Below the pieces are notes generated by a model. The model searched no databases. It worked only from the letters and a program-made list of their open reading frames with translations, and was not told the DNA's origin. Of a DNA stretch of 20,799 nt, positions 14,595 to 20,799 are shown piece by piece (position 1 is the first letter of the stretch; each line of letters starts with the position of its first letter). The translations under genes were made by a program, and so were the position numbers. Origin of the DNA: Methylocapsa sp. (GTDB lineage Bacteria; Pseudomonadota; Alphaproteobacteria; Rhizobiales; Beijerinckiaceae); contig PLUZ01000477.1 in the NCBI GenBank assembly GCA_003162995.1, forward strand, positions 1,276 through 22,074, written 5' to 3'.

Positions 14595-15140
14595 ATGACG
14601 CGGCTTGGATTTGCTTTGGTGTGCGCGGCGGGCGTGGTCTTCATGGGATGTGCCGCCGAGTCCAAGGAATATCCGGTCGGCGCGCCTCAGGAGAAAAACG
14701 GAATGGAGATCGGCGCGGTCTATCTGCAGCCGATCGAAATGGATCCCCCCGGCGTGATGCGTCCGGCCGCCGAGTCCGACGTGCATCTCGAGTCCGATAT
14801 CAAAGCGGCTAAGGACAACAAGAACGGCTTCGCGCAAGGGGATTGGATTCCCTATCTGGCGATAGCATATGAATTGACGAAGCTTGATGACAATCAAACT
14901 CAAAAGGGTGAGTTCATGCCCATGGTCGCCAATGACGGCCCCCATTATGGCGACAACGTCAAGATGATGGGACCGGGCAAGTATAAACTTATTCTCACCA
15001 TCGCGCCGCCGGACGCAAACACGCATGCCCATTTCGGCCGCCATGTCGACAAGGAAACCGGCGTCGCGCCGTGGTTCAAGACTTTTGCCGTCGAATTTGT
15101 GTTCACCTATGCGGGAATTGGAAAAAAAGGTGCCTATTGA
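14595..15140 (+). CDS. ftrA: Periplasmic iron/copper-binding protein, P19 family (FtrA-like)
   Basis: A 181-residue protein from ATG 14595, with GGGGAGA directly upstream. A signal peptide covers roughly residues 1-20; the FMGC at 16-19 is a poor lipobox, so ordinary signal peptidase cleavage after CAA is likely. The mature part, starting near KEYPVGAPQEKNGMEIGAVYLQPIEMDPPG, is that of P19/FtrA/Tp34 proteins. Candidate metal ligands are His64 in DVHLE, the methionines in FMPM (108, 110), His117 in PHYGD and His150 in HFGRH, which follow the order of the metal sites in Campylobacter P19. In FtrABCD systems of Brucella and Bordetella this protein receives ferrous iron in the periplasm, in concert with the cupredoxin FtrB. 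The following gene starts 8 bp after its stop. All expected ligands appear intact. Confidence 0.88.
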   Translation: MTRLGFALVCAAGVVFMGCAAESKEYPVGAPQEKNGMEIGAVYLQPIEMDPPGVMRPAAESDVHLESDIKAAKDNKNGFAQGDWIPYLAIAYELTKLDDNQTQKGEFMPMVANDGPHYGDNVKMMGPGKYKLILTIAPPDANTHAHFGRHVDKETGVAPWFKTFAVEFVFTYAGIGKKGAY

Positions 15141-15148
15141 ACGGTGCG

Positions 15149-15502
15149 ATGGAGGTTGGCGGCTTGCGTAATTTCGCGGCAATCTTTCTCGCCACTCTCT
15201 TACTCGCTTGCGGCGCGGCTATTGCAAGAGCCGAGGAGGAGCCGGTTTTCACGATCGAGTTCAAGGATGGAGCGGTTTCGCCGCAACGCCTCGAAGTCCC
15301 AGCGAACCGGAGGTTCCAGCTGCAATTGGTGAACGCTGGCGATTCGCCCGCTGAATTCGAAAGCAATGAGTTGCGTAAGGAGAAGGTCCTGGCGCCCAAG
15401 ACGACTTCGATCCTCGTGTTCCGGACGCTCGACCCTGGCGAATATCCCTTTTTTGACGATTTTCATCCTGATGCGCCGAAGGCGGTGCTGATCGCGAAAT
15501 GA
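15149..15502 (+). CDS. ftrB: Periplasmic cupredoxin-like protein (FtrB-like)
   Basis: A 117-residue protein with a signal peptide (LRNFAAIFLATLLLACGAAIARA, cleavage after ARA) and a compact beta-sandwich domain. The block FTIEFKDGAVSPQRLEVPANRRFQL, then NAGDSPAEFESNELRKEKVLAPK and LDPGEYPFFDDFHPD are hallmarks of the cupredoxin FtrB/EfeO-N family. The Glu-rich EFES and the HPD stretch are candidate metal-site residues. In the ftr system this protein is thought to oxidise ferrous iron for transport. ATG 15149 is listed as the start, but a TTG at 15164 in the same frame has GGAGG at good spacing and would begin exactly at the signal peptide, so it may be the true start. It lies between ftrA and the polyferredoxin gene. 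Confidence 0.83.
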   Translation: MEVGGLRNFAAIFLATLLLACGAAIARAEEEPVFTIEFKDGAVSPQRLEVPANRRFQLQLVNAGDSPAEFESNELRKEKVLAPKTTSILVFRTLDPGEYPFFDDFHPDAPKAVLIAK

Positions 15503-15514
15503 GCCAAGTCAGAA

Positions 15515-17050
15515 ATGACCAAGTCCGAAATGAGCCATGCCGAGGACGAAGGGATTTACAATAGCGTTGAAAGACCTGTTTTCATGAGGGTGTTTTTGGA
15601 TTCGCCCGAGCCGGCCGCATCCTTCGCGAAGCCCATGCCGCCCCCGCGGTTTGAGCCGCCGCGCGGGACAACCCTAACACGCGGGCTGAACGCGCTCGGC
15701 GAGGTCTTACGGCAGCATCAGCGCCTGATCCAGCGCGGCCAATGGGCGATCGTCCTCATTTATCTCGTGCTGGTCGCGGTTCCGGCATTCCTGCCTCTAC
15801 CCGGGCGGCTCGCCCATCTCTTCGATAATCTGACGCTGTTCGCACAATTCGCCTTCTGGGGCATCTGGTGGCCGTTCGTCCTTCTCAGCATGGTTTTGGT
15901 TGGCCGCTCCTGGTGCGGGCTCTTTTGTCCCGAGGGGGCATTGACCGAGGCAGCGAGCCGGTTTGGCCGGGGTCATGCGGTCCCCCGCTGGATCACCTGG
16001 AAAGGCTGGCCCTTCGTGGCATTTGCCTTGACCACCATCTACGGGCAGATGGTCAGCGTCTACCAATATCCCAAACCGGCGCTGCTCATTCTCGGCGGCT
16101 CGACTTTTGGCGCGATCGTGATCGGCTATTTGTATGGCCGCAACCACCGGGTCTGGTGCCGCTATCTTTGTCCGGTGAATGGCGTCTTCGGTTTGCTCGC
16201 CAAACTTGCGCCGGTGCATTTCGGCGTTGATGAGCAGGCCTGGGCTTTGTCGCGCCGCTCCCACAATGCGGGGGTGCGGATGGTCAATTGCGCCCCGCTC
16301 GTCGCGATCAAGACCATGCGCGGCGCCTCCGAATGTCATATGTGCGGCCGCTGCAGCGGCTTTCGCGGCGCCATCAGCTTGGACCCGCGCTCGCCCAATC
16401 ATGAGATCGTGCATGTCGCCGGATTGGCGCCAAAGCCATGGGAAAGCGCGTTGATCATCTTTGGCCTGATGGGCATCGCGGCGGGCGCTTTTCATTGGAG
16501 CGTCAGCCCTTGGTTCATCACGCTCAAGCAGGCGATTGCCGGCTGGCTCATCGATCATCAGATGCTGTGGCCGTTGCGCCTGCAGCCGCCATGGTGGATC
16601 TTGACCGATTATCCAGCCGTCAATGATCAAATGACCGTTCTCGATGGCGCTATGGTTTTGGCCTATATCGTGGCGACCGCGCTCGCAATCGGCGTGCCGG
16701 TCTCCTTATGTCTGTGGCTTGCCGCGCGCAGCCTTGGCGGCAAGCCTGGTCCACGCTTTCATCATTTCGCGCAAAGCCTTATTCCCATCGCGGGCTGTGG
16801 CGTGTTTCTCGGGCTTAGCGCGATCACCGTAACCATGTTGCGGGCTGAGGGCCTCGCACTTGGTTTTGTTGGTCCTTTGCGGGCTCTATTGCTGGGCGGC
16901 GCTGCAGTTTGGGCCATCGCTCTTGGCTGGAGGATCGCGAGCCTTGCGGGTGCGCCTCTCTTGCGCCGCTGCGCGGCAACCTTCTCGATTGCTGTTGCAG
17001 CAATGATCGGCGTCGCAAGCTGGGTCATGCTGTTTTGGGTCTGGCAGTGA
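15515..17050 (+). CDS. ftrD: Polytopic 4Fe-4S ferredoxin-like membrane protein (FtrD-like)
   Basis: A 511-residue membrane protein of the NapH/NosR-type polyferredoxin group. Membrane helices begin near residue 74 and recur through the C-terminus. Cysteine motifs are WCGLFCPEGALTE, WCRYLCPVNGVFG and ECHMCGRCSGF, each on the loop side of a helix, enough for at least one or two clusters. FtrD of the FtrABCD iron importer has this architecture and is thought to take electrons back from the oxidation step at the periplasmic face. The family normally follows an FTR1-type permease (FtrC); here it follows the cupredoxin gene directly, 12 bp after its stop. ATG 15515 opens the frame; ATG 15530 is also possible. 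A 15-base near-repeat at the junction makes the start uncertain. The gene ends before a palindromic element. Confidence 0.85.
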   Translation: MTKSEMSHAEDEGIYNSVERPVFMRVFLDSPEPAASFAKPMPPPRFEPPRGTTLTRGLNALGEVLRQHQRLIQRGQWAIVLIYLVLVAVPAFLPLPGRLAHLFDNLTLFAQFAFWGIWWPFVLLSMVLVGRSWCGLFCPEGALTEAASRFGRGHAVPRWITWKGWPFVAFALTTIYGQMVSVYQYPKPALLILGGSTFGAIVIGYLYGRNHRVWCRYLCPVNGVFGLLAKLAPVHFGVDEQAWALSRRSHNAGVRMVNCAPLVAIKTMRGASECHMCGRCSGFRGAISLDPRSPNHEIVHVAGLAPKPWESALIIFGLMGIAAGAFHWSVSPWFITLKQAIAGWLIDHQMLWPLRLQPPWWILTDYPAVNDQMTVLDGAMVLAYIVATALAIGVPVSLCLWLAARSLGGKPGPRFHHFAQSLIPIAGCGVFLGLSAITVTMLRAEGLALGFVGPLRALLLGGAAVWAIALGWRIASLAGAPLLRRCAATFSIAVAAMIGVASWVMLFWVWQ

Positions 17051-17069
17051 TCGCGCGCCGCTTCAACTA

Positions 17070-17102
17070 GAGCATGATCCCAAAAAGTTGCAGACTTTTT
17101 GG
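17070..17102. repeat. Palindromic repeat (AGAGCATGATCC type), possible bidirectional terminator
   Basis: AGAGCATGATCC is followed by a perfect stem CCAAAAAGT/ACTTTTTGG (17080-17088 with 17094-17102, five-base loop). It lies between the convergent ends of ftrD and nadD and could stop transcription from both directions. The wording matches a family of short repeats common in Hyphomicrobiales intergenic DNA and resembles the element at 2983-3030. Confidence 0.55.
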
Positions 17103-17161
17103 ATAAAATCATACGACAAAACTAAAGAGATGGACACCATGAGCGATTCATCTCGAAGCAA

Positions 17162-17779
17162 TCATGGTCTAGCGTGCGGGTGCTCGCGCAACGCGGTCGA
17201 GGACATGGGCGAGCGCGGGCCATGCAGAAACAGGAATGCGGGGGGCGTTGCTGTCGCAAGACAAGCGCCGCTGGTCTCATTGAGGCGATACGGCGCCAAT
17301 GTTTCCGCCGCGCGGCCATGCAACGCCGTCAGCGTCGAGCCAGGACGATCGATGACGGCGATCGGCACGAGCCGCGCGATGTCGCGCCAGCGTTGCCAGC
17401 GATCGAAGCCGCGAAAATTATCCGCCCCCATGAGCCAAACGAAATGGACGCCGGGACAGCGCTGCTTCAAATAAATGATCGTCTCGAAGCTGTAAGTGGC
17501 GCCGATCGCGGCCTCAACCGCCGTGACAATGATACGCGGATGCCGGGCTAGCTTGCGCGCCGCATCGACGCGCAGGGCAAGCGGCGCCAGCTTATGGGGG
17601 TCCTTCAACGGATTGGCGGGGCTCACAAGCCACCATATGCGATCGAGGCGCAAGCGCCGTAACGCGAGCAGGCTCGCGGCGCGATGCCCTTCGTGGGGAG
17701 GATTGAAACTGCCGCCAAAGAGGCCAATGCGCAGGCCGGCTGCAAAAGGCGGGACTTTGGCAGCGGGCGCGACGTTCAA
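17162..17779 (-). CDS. nadD: Nicotinate-nucleotide adenylyltransferase
   Basis: A 205-residue nucleotidyltransferase. The [14 protein letters not shown] motif (T/HxGH type, about residues 19-32) binds ATP, and near the C-terminus MSSTALRE is the ISSTxIR-like phosphate-binding motif. The enzyme joins nicotinate mononucleotide and ATP to form deamido-NAD in the cytosol. Start: TTG at 17779 overlaps the proA stop in TTGA. An in-frame TGA lies about 50 bases upstream with no ATG or GTG between, so a non-ATG start looks forced. The overlap suggests translational coupling to proA. In related genomes nadD is usually followed by rsfS (ribosomal silencing factor); here the next gene is ftrD on the opposite strand, so the usual continuation is missing. 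Confidence 0.93.
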   Translation of the reverse strand: MNVAPAAKVPPFAAGLRIGLFGGSFNPPHEGHRAASLLALRRLRLDRIWWLVSPANPLKDPHKLAPLALRVDAARKLARHPRIIVTAVEAAIGATYSFETIIYLKQRCPGVHFVWLMGADNFRGFDRWQRWRDIARLVPIAVIDRPGSTLTALHGRAAETLAPYRLNETSGACLATATPPAFLFLHGPRSPMSSTALREHPHARP

Positions 17780-19065
17780 GGGCGAATCTGCCCAGTGCCG
17801 CGCACGCGATATTTGAAAGAGGTCAATTGCTCAAGACCGACCGGTCCCCGCGCGTGCATCCGGCCCGTCGCGATGCCGATCTCGGCGCCGAAGCCGAACT
17901 CGCCGCCATCGGCAAATTGCGTCGAGGCATTGTGCAACACAATGGCCGAATCGACTTCCGTCAAGAAGCGCTCCGCCGCCGCCTGGTTTTCGGTGACGAT
18001 GCAATCGGTGTGATGCGAGCCGAAGGTCTCGATATGCGCGATGGCCTCGTCGAGACCTTCGACGACCCGCACAGCAATGATCTTGTCGAGATATTCGGTG
18101 CGCCAATCGGCCTCGCTCGCGGGCTCTACGCGCGCGTCCACGGCGCGTGTGGCTTCATCGCCGCGCACTGCGCAACCGGCGTCGAGCAGCATAGTCACAA
18201 GCGGCGCCAGATGCGTCGCGGCGCAGGCGCGATCGACGAGCAAAGTCTCGGCCGCGCCGCAAATGCCGGTGCGCCGCAGTTTTGCGTTGAAAACGATTTT
18301 TTCGGCTTTGCTCAGATCAGCGTCGCGGTCAACGAACACATGCACGATGCCTTCGAGATGCGCGAAAACCGGCACCCTCGCCTCGGCCTGGACGCGGGCG
18401 ACGAGGCTTTTGCCGCCGCGCGGCACGATCACATCGAGATTGCCGTTGAGCCCTGCGAGCATTTCGCCGACCGCCGCACGGTCCGTGACCGGCACGAGAC
18501 TGATCGCGGCTGCTGGCAAACCCGCCGCGTCGAGGCCCGCGGCGAGACAGTCATGGATGCAGCGCGCCGAAAAAAAACTTTCCGAACCGGCGCGCAGGAT
18601 CGCCGCATTGCCGGCCTTGAGACACAATGCGCCGGCATCCGCCGTCACCGCCGGGCGGCTTTCATAAATGACGCCGATGACGCCGAGCGGAGTCGCGACT
18701 CGCTCGATCAACAGCCCATTCGGCCGCTCGAACTTTGCCAGAATGCGCCCCACCGGATCAGGAAGCGCGGCGATGTCATCGAGGCCCTTGGCCATGGCTT
18801 CGACGCGGGCACTATCGAGCGCCAGCCGGTCGAGAAAGGCGCTGGCAGTTCCGTTCGCCTTGGCGGCTGCCATGTCACGCGCATTGGCGGCGAGAATGTC
18901 TGCTGCACACGCACGCATCCTGTCGGCGGCTTTGTGAATCGCAAGGTTTTTCTGCTTCGACGAAGCAAGCGACAGCGCATGCGCGGCGGCGCGGGCAGCG
19001 CGGCCGAGTGCGGCCATGACGGCCGTGGTACTGGCCTCGACCGGTTTAAGATTTCCCATCCGCAT
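17776..19065 (-). CDS. proA: Glutamate-5-semialdehyde dehydrogenase (gamma-glutamyl phosphate reductase)
   Basis: About 429 residues from ATG 19065, which has GGGAG four bases upstream; ATG 19059 is an equally possible start with wider spacing, and a TTG at 19083 is less likely. The protein overlaps the end of proB. Family landmarks are [41 protein letters not shown] and the catalytic cysteine in [13 protein letters not shown] (about residue 269). The C-terminal [30 protein letters not shown] is fully conserved. It reduces gamma-glutamyl phosphate with NADPH to glutamate semialdehyde, the second step of proline synthesis. ProA takes the labile product of ProB, whose gene directly precedes it and overlaps it, consistent with coupled expression. 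No defect is visible. Confidence 0.95.
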   Translation of the reverse strand: MRMGNLKPVEASTTAVMAALGRAARAAAHALSLASSKQKNLAIHKAADRMRACAADILAANARDMAAAKANGTASAFLDRLALDSARVEAMAKGLDDIAALPDPVGRILAKFERPNGLLIERVATPLGVIGVIYESRPAVTADAGALCLKAGNAAILRAGSESFFSARCIHDCLAAGLDAAGLPAAAISLVPVTDRAAVGEMLAGLNGNLDVIVPRGGKSLVARVQAEARVPVFAHLEGIVHVFVDRDADLSKAEKIVFNAKLRRTGICGAAETLLVDRACAATHLAPLVTMLLDAGCAVRGDEATRAVDARVEPASEADWRTEYLDKIIAVRVVEGLDEAIAHIETFGSHHTDCIVTENQAAAERFLTEVDSAIVLHNASTQFADGGEFGFGAEIGIATGRMHARGPVGLEQLTSFKYRVRGTGQIRP

Positions 19066-20254
19066 CCGGCTCCCATGCGGCAATCCGGTCGCGCGCGAGG
19101 ACCATATCGTCCCGGTGGATGATCACCGCGCGCCCCGGCGTGCCGAGCAAACCTGAAATATCCTGGGAATTGCGCCCGGCGATCAAGACCGCGTCGCTCG
19201 CATCATAGGCCACGAGACCGCGCCCGATCTCGGTAGCGCGAAAGTCGCGGATTAAGACACAATCGCCGCTTGTGAAACTCCCCTCGACCCGCGTCACACC
19301 CGCAGGCAACAGGCTTTTGCCATTGGCGATCGCTTGCGCTGCGCCCGCATCGACATGCAAGGCGCCGCGCGGTTCGAGCGAGCCCGCAATCCATTTTTTC
19401 CGCGCGGTGACGGGGTTCGAGCCGGTCAGGAACCAGGTGCAAGGCGCGCCCTCATTGAGGCGCGAGACCGGGTGCTCGACCCTTCCGTCGGTAATAATCA
19501 TATGGGTGCCGCCGGCGGTGGCGATTTTTGCCGCCTCGATCTTGGTGCGCATGCCGCCGCGCGAGTGCCGCGAGGCGGCGCCCCCCGCCATTGCCTCGAT
19601 AGCGGCGTCCACGCGCGAAACCACGGGAATGAGCTCTGCTGTGGGGTTTTCCGCTGGGGGCGCGGTGTAAAGACCTTGGACATCGGAGAGCAAAATCAAG
19701 AGATCGGCGCTTGCCATGGTCGCGACGCGGGCGGCGAGCCGGTCATTGTCGCCATAGCGAATTTCGTTTGTCGCGACCGTATCGTTCTCATTGATCACGG
19801 GCACGGCGCGCAGATCAAGGAGTCGGCCAATCGTTGCCCTCGCGTTGAGATAGCGCTGGCGCTCCTCGGTATCCCCGAGCGTGACGAGGATTTGGCCGGC
19901 GGTCAGCTTTCGATCGGCGAGAACTTCCGCCCATATGCGCGCCAAGGCGATCTGGCCGATGGCGGCGGCGGCCTGGCTGTCTTCGAGCTTCAGCTCGCGT
20001 TCGGGCAGGCCGAGCACCGTGCGCCCCAGTGCGATCGCGCCCGAAGACACCACGAGAACATCAGCGCCTTGCCTGTGCAAGTCCGCGATGTCCTGGCCAA
20101 GCGATTCGAGCCAGGCCCGCTTGACGCCGCCTTGCCCGCGATCGACGAGGAGGGACGAGCCGACCTTGATGACGATTCGCTTGAAAGTTTTGAGGCTGGG
20201 CTGCCCAGCTGAAGGCACCGCCGCCACTTGGCTTGCCGCGCTCAAGGGTGCCAC
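19046..20254 (-). CDS. proB: Glutamate 5-kinase
   Basis: About 402 residues beginning at a GTG (20254) that overlaps the obgE end by 13 bases; another GTG nine codons further (20227) is an alternative. Two domains are evident: an amino acid kinase domain ([12 protein letters not shown], then [41 protein letters not shown] and [19 protein letters not shown]). A C-terminal PUA domain of about 85 residues follows ([13 protein letters not shown] through [13 protein letters not shown]). The enzyme phosphorylates glutamate with ATP, the first and usually proline-inhibited step of proline synthesis. The PUA domain is usual for bacterial ProB and contributes to oligomerisation and regulation. It sits between obgE and proA in the conserved order. 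All expected motifs are intact. Confidence 0.95.
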   Translation of the reverse strand: MAPLSAASQVAAVPSAGQPSLKTFKRIVIKVGSSLLVDRGQGGVKRAWLESLGQDIADLHRQGADVLVVSSGAIALGRTVLGLPERELKLEDSQAAAAIGQIALARIWAEVLADRKLTAGQILVTLGDTEERQRYLNARATIGRLLDLRAVPVINENDTVATNEIRYGDNDRLAARVATMASADLLILLSDVQGLYTAPPAENPTAELIPVVSRVDAAIEAMAGGAASRHSRGGMRTKIEAAKIATAGGTHMIITDGRVEHPVSRLNEGAPCTWFLTGSNPVTARKKWIAGSLEPRGALHVDAGAAQAIANGKSLLPAGVTRVEGSFTSGDCVLIRDFRATEIGRGLVAYDASDAVLIAGRNSQDISGLLGTPGRAVIIHRDDMVLARDRIAAWEPDADGKS

Positions 20255-20799
20255 TCCGCGACGGCGTCCGACTGCGCCATCTTGGCTTTGCGGGCTTCGT
20301 CGATCATCGTCAAAATCCGGCGCAGGGTCTCGGTGAGATTTGTGCCGCTCGCTGACGAAAGCCGAAGCGGGGTTTGCTTGGCGGCCCGTTTGAGGCGCTG
20401 CAGCTGCGCTTGCAGACTCGCTTGATCGACCGTGTCGATCTTCGAAAGGGCGACGATTTCAGGCTTTTCCGCAAGACCGCCGCCATAGGCTTCGAGTTCG
20501 CGGCGAATGGTTTTATAGGCCTTGCCAGCATGTTCGGTTCCGGCATCGACCAGATGGAGAAGCACGCGGCAGCGTTCGACATGGCCCAAAAACCGGTCGC
20601 CGAGCCCATGGCCCTCATGCGCCCCTTCGATGAGGCCCGGGATATCGGCGAGAACGAATTCGCGGCCATCGCAAGACGCAACGCCAAGCTGCGGATGCAG
20701 CGTCGTGAAAGGATAATCCGCGATCTTCGGCTTTGCCTGGCTGACGGTCGCCAGAAACGTCGATTTCCCGGCATTGGGCAGACCGACAATCCCGGCGTC
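20242..20799 (-). CDS. obgE: GTPase Obg (C-terminal part, N-terminus outside window)
   Basis: The frame enters from the right edge and ends in TGA at 20242, giving 185 residues. This is the G domain of the Obg/CgtA GTPase: G1 [10 protein letters not shown]2 in DYPFTTL, G3 [10 protein letters not shown]4 as ALSKID (the alphaproteobacterial variant of NKxD) and G5 SSASG. The missing part is the glycine-rich Obg fold that normally precedes the G domain. Only a short charged tail follows G5, so no extended C-terminal OCT-type domain is present, as expected outside Gram-positives. Obg binds the 50S ribosomal subunit and links ribosome assembly to nutrient stress. The gene leads into proB with overlapping ends, the usual order in this order of bacteria. 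Confidence 0.95.
   Translation of the reverse strand, partial: DAGIVGLPNAGKSTFLATVSQAKPKIADYPFTTLHPQLGVASCDGREFVLADIPGLIEGAHEGHGLGDRFLGHVERCRVLLHLVDAGTEHAGKAYKTIRRELEAYGGGLAEKPEIVALSKIDTVDQASLQAQLQRLKRAAKQTPLRLSSASGTNLTETLRRILTMIDEARKAKMAQSDAVAEWHP

Noticed and set aside
15797..16630. Minus-strand open frame opposite ftrD
   Set aside because: Antisense to a membrane protein with intact cysteine motifs; it has no ribosome binding site or recognisable domain.
17827..19122. Long plus-strand open frame opposite proA (431 codons)
   Set aside because: ProA on the other strand is complete with catalytic and terminal motifs; the plus-strand translation is Arg/His-rich and resembles no family.
1..20799. 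CRISPR array, tRNA, rRNA or insertion sequence
   Set aside because: I saw no regularly spaced repeats, no cloverleaf with CCA-type end, no rRNA-like sequence and no transposase or terminal inverted repeats flanked by target duplications.

Overview
The window looks like chromosomal DNA from an alphaproteobacterium of the order Hyphomicrobiales (Rhizobiales), possibly of the Beijerinckiaceae/methylotroph kind. The supports are the obgE-proB-proA-nadD order, a DUF2849-cysI-cysH-DUF934 assimilatory sulfate block, an alphaproteobacterial GTTC-N7-GTTC LexA box, and short palindromic repeats containing AGAGCATGATCC-type words that are common in this order. The placement is inferred from gene content and not from any search.

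Layout. (1) 1-1809, minus strand: a three-gene unit encoding a SxtJ-like membrane protein, a 49-residue DUF5989 (SxtK-like) protein and a NodU/CmcH-type carbamoyltransferase that runs off the left edge. (2) 1810-2698: about 890 bp without a clear gene, holding a near-perfect 46-bp palindrome whose core matches the ParB binding site parS at 15 of 16 bases, followed by a candidate promoter and the leader of a cold-shock gene (2699-2908). (3) 2921-3030: palindromic repeat material, then a membrane fatty acid desaturase (3132-4160) converging on a pcp-terC pair (5648-4188, minus). (4) 5649-8714: an accessory-looking region. A LexA-type box lies between pcp and an uncharacterised gene carrying a PNQPRxPAG motif. 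This is followed by two tandem paralogous genes of about 115 codons and a lipoprotein alpha/beta hydrolase. (5) 8715-9333: an AT-rich, hairpin-rich gap, then a small uncharacterised gene. (6) 13187-9791, minus: sulfur assimilation, with DUF2849, sulfite reductase, a [4Fe-4S]-type APS reductase and DUF934. (7) 13188-14594: mostly non-coding with a small, possibly damaged ClpP-like gene. (8) 14595-17050, plus: ftrA-ftrB-ftrD-like iron uptake genes with no FTR1 permease (ftrC) between them. (9) 20799-17162, minus: the housekeeping block obgE (partial), proB, proA and nadD, with overlapping ends.

How the genes work together. The cys block would reduce APS to sulfite and then to sulfide. ProB and ProA carry glutamate to glutamate semialdehyde for proline, and NadD makes the dinucleotide precursor of NAD. 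FtrA (P19-like iron/copper-binding protein), FtrB (cupredoxin) and FtrD (polyferredoxin) are the periplasmic binding, oxidation and electron-transfer parts of a ferrous iron importer whose permease must lie elsewhere or be replaced. The carbamoyltransferase trio probably modifies a secreted or surface-linked metabolite or glycan. The most interesting items are the parS-like palindrome, the SOS-box-linked uncharacterised cluster, the permease-less ftr operon and the carbamoyltransferase trio.
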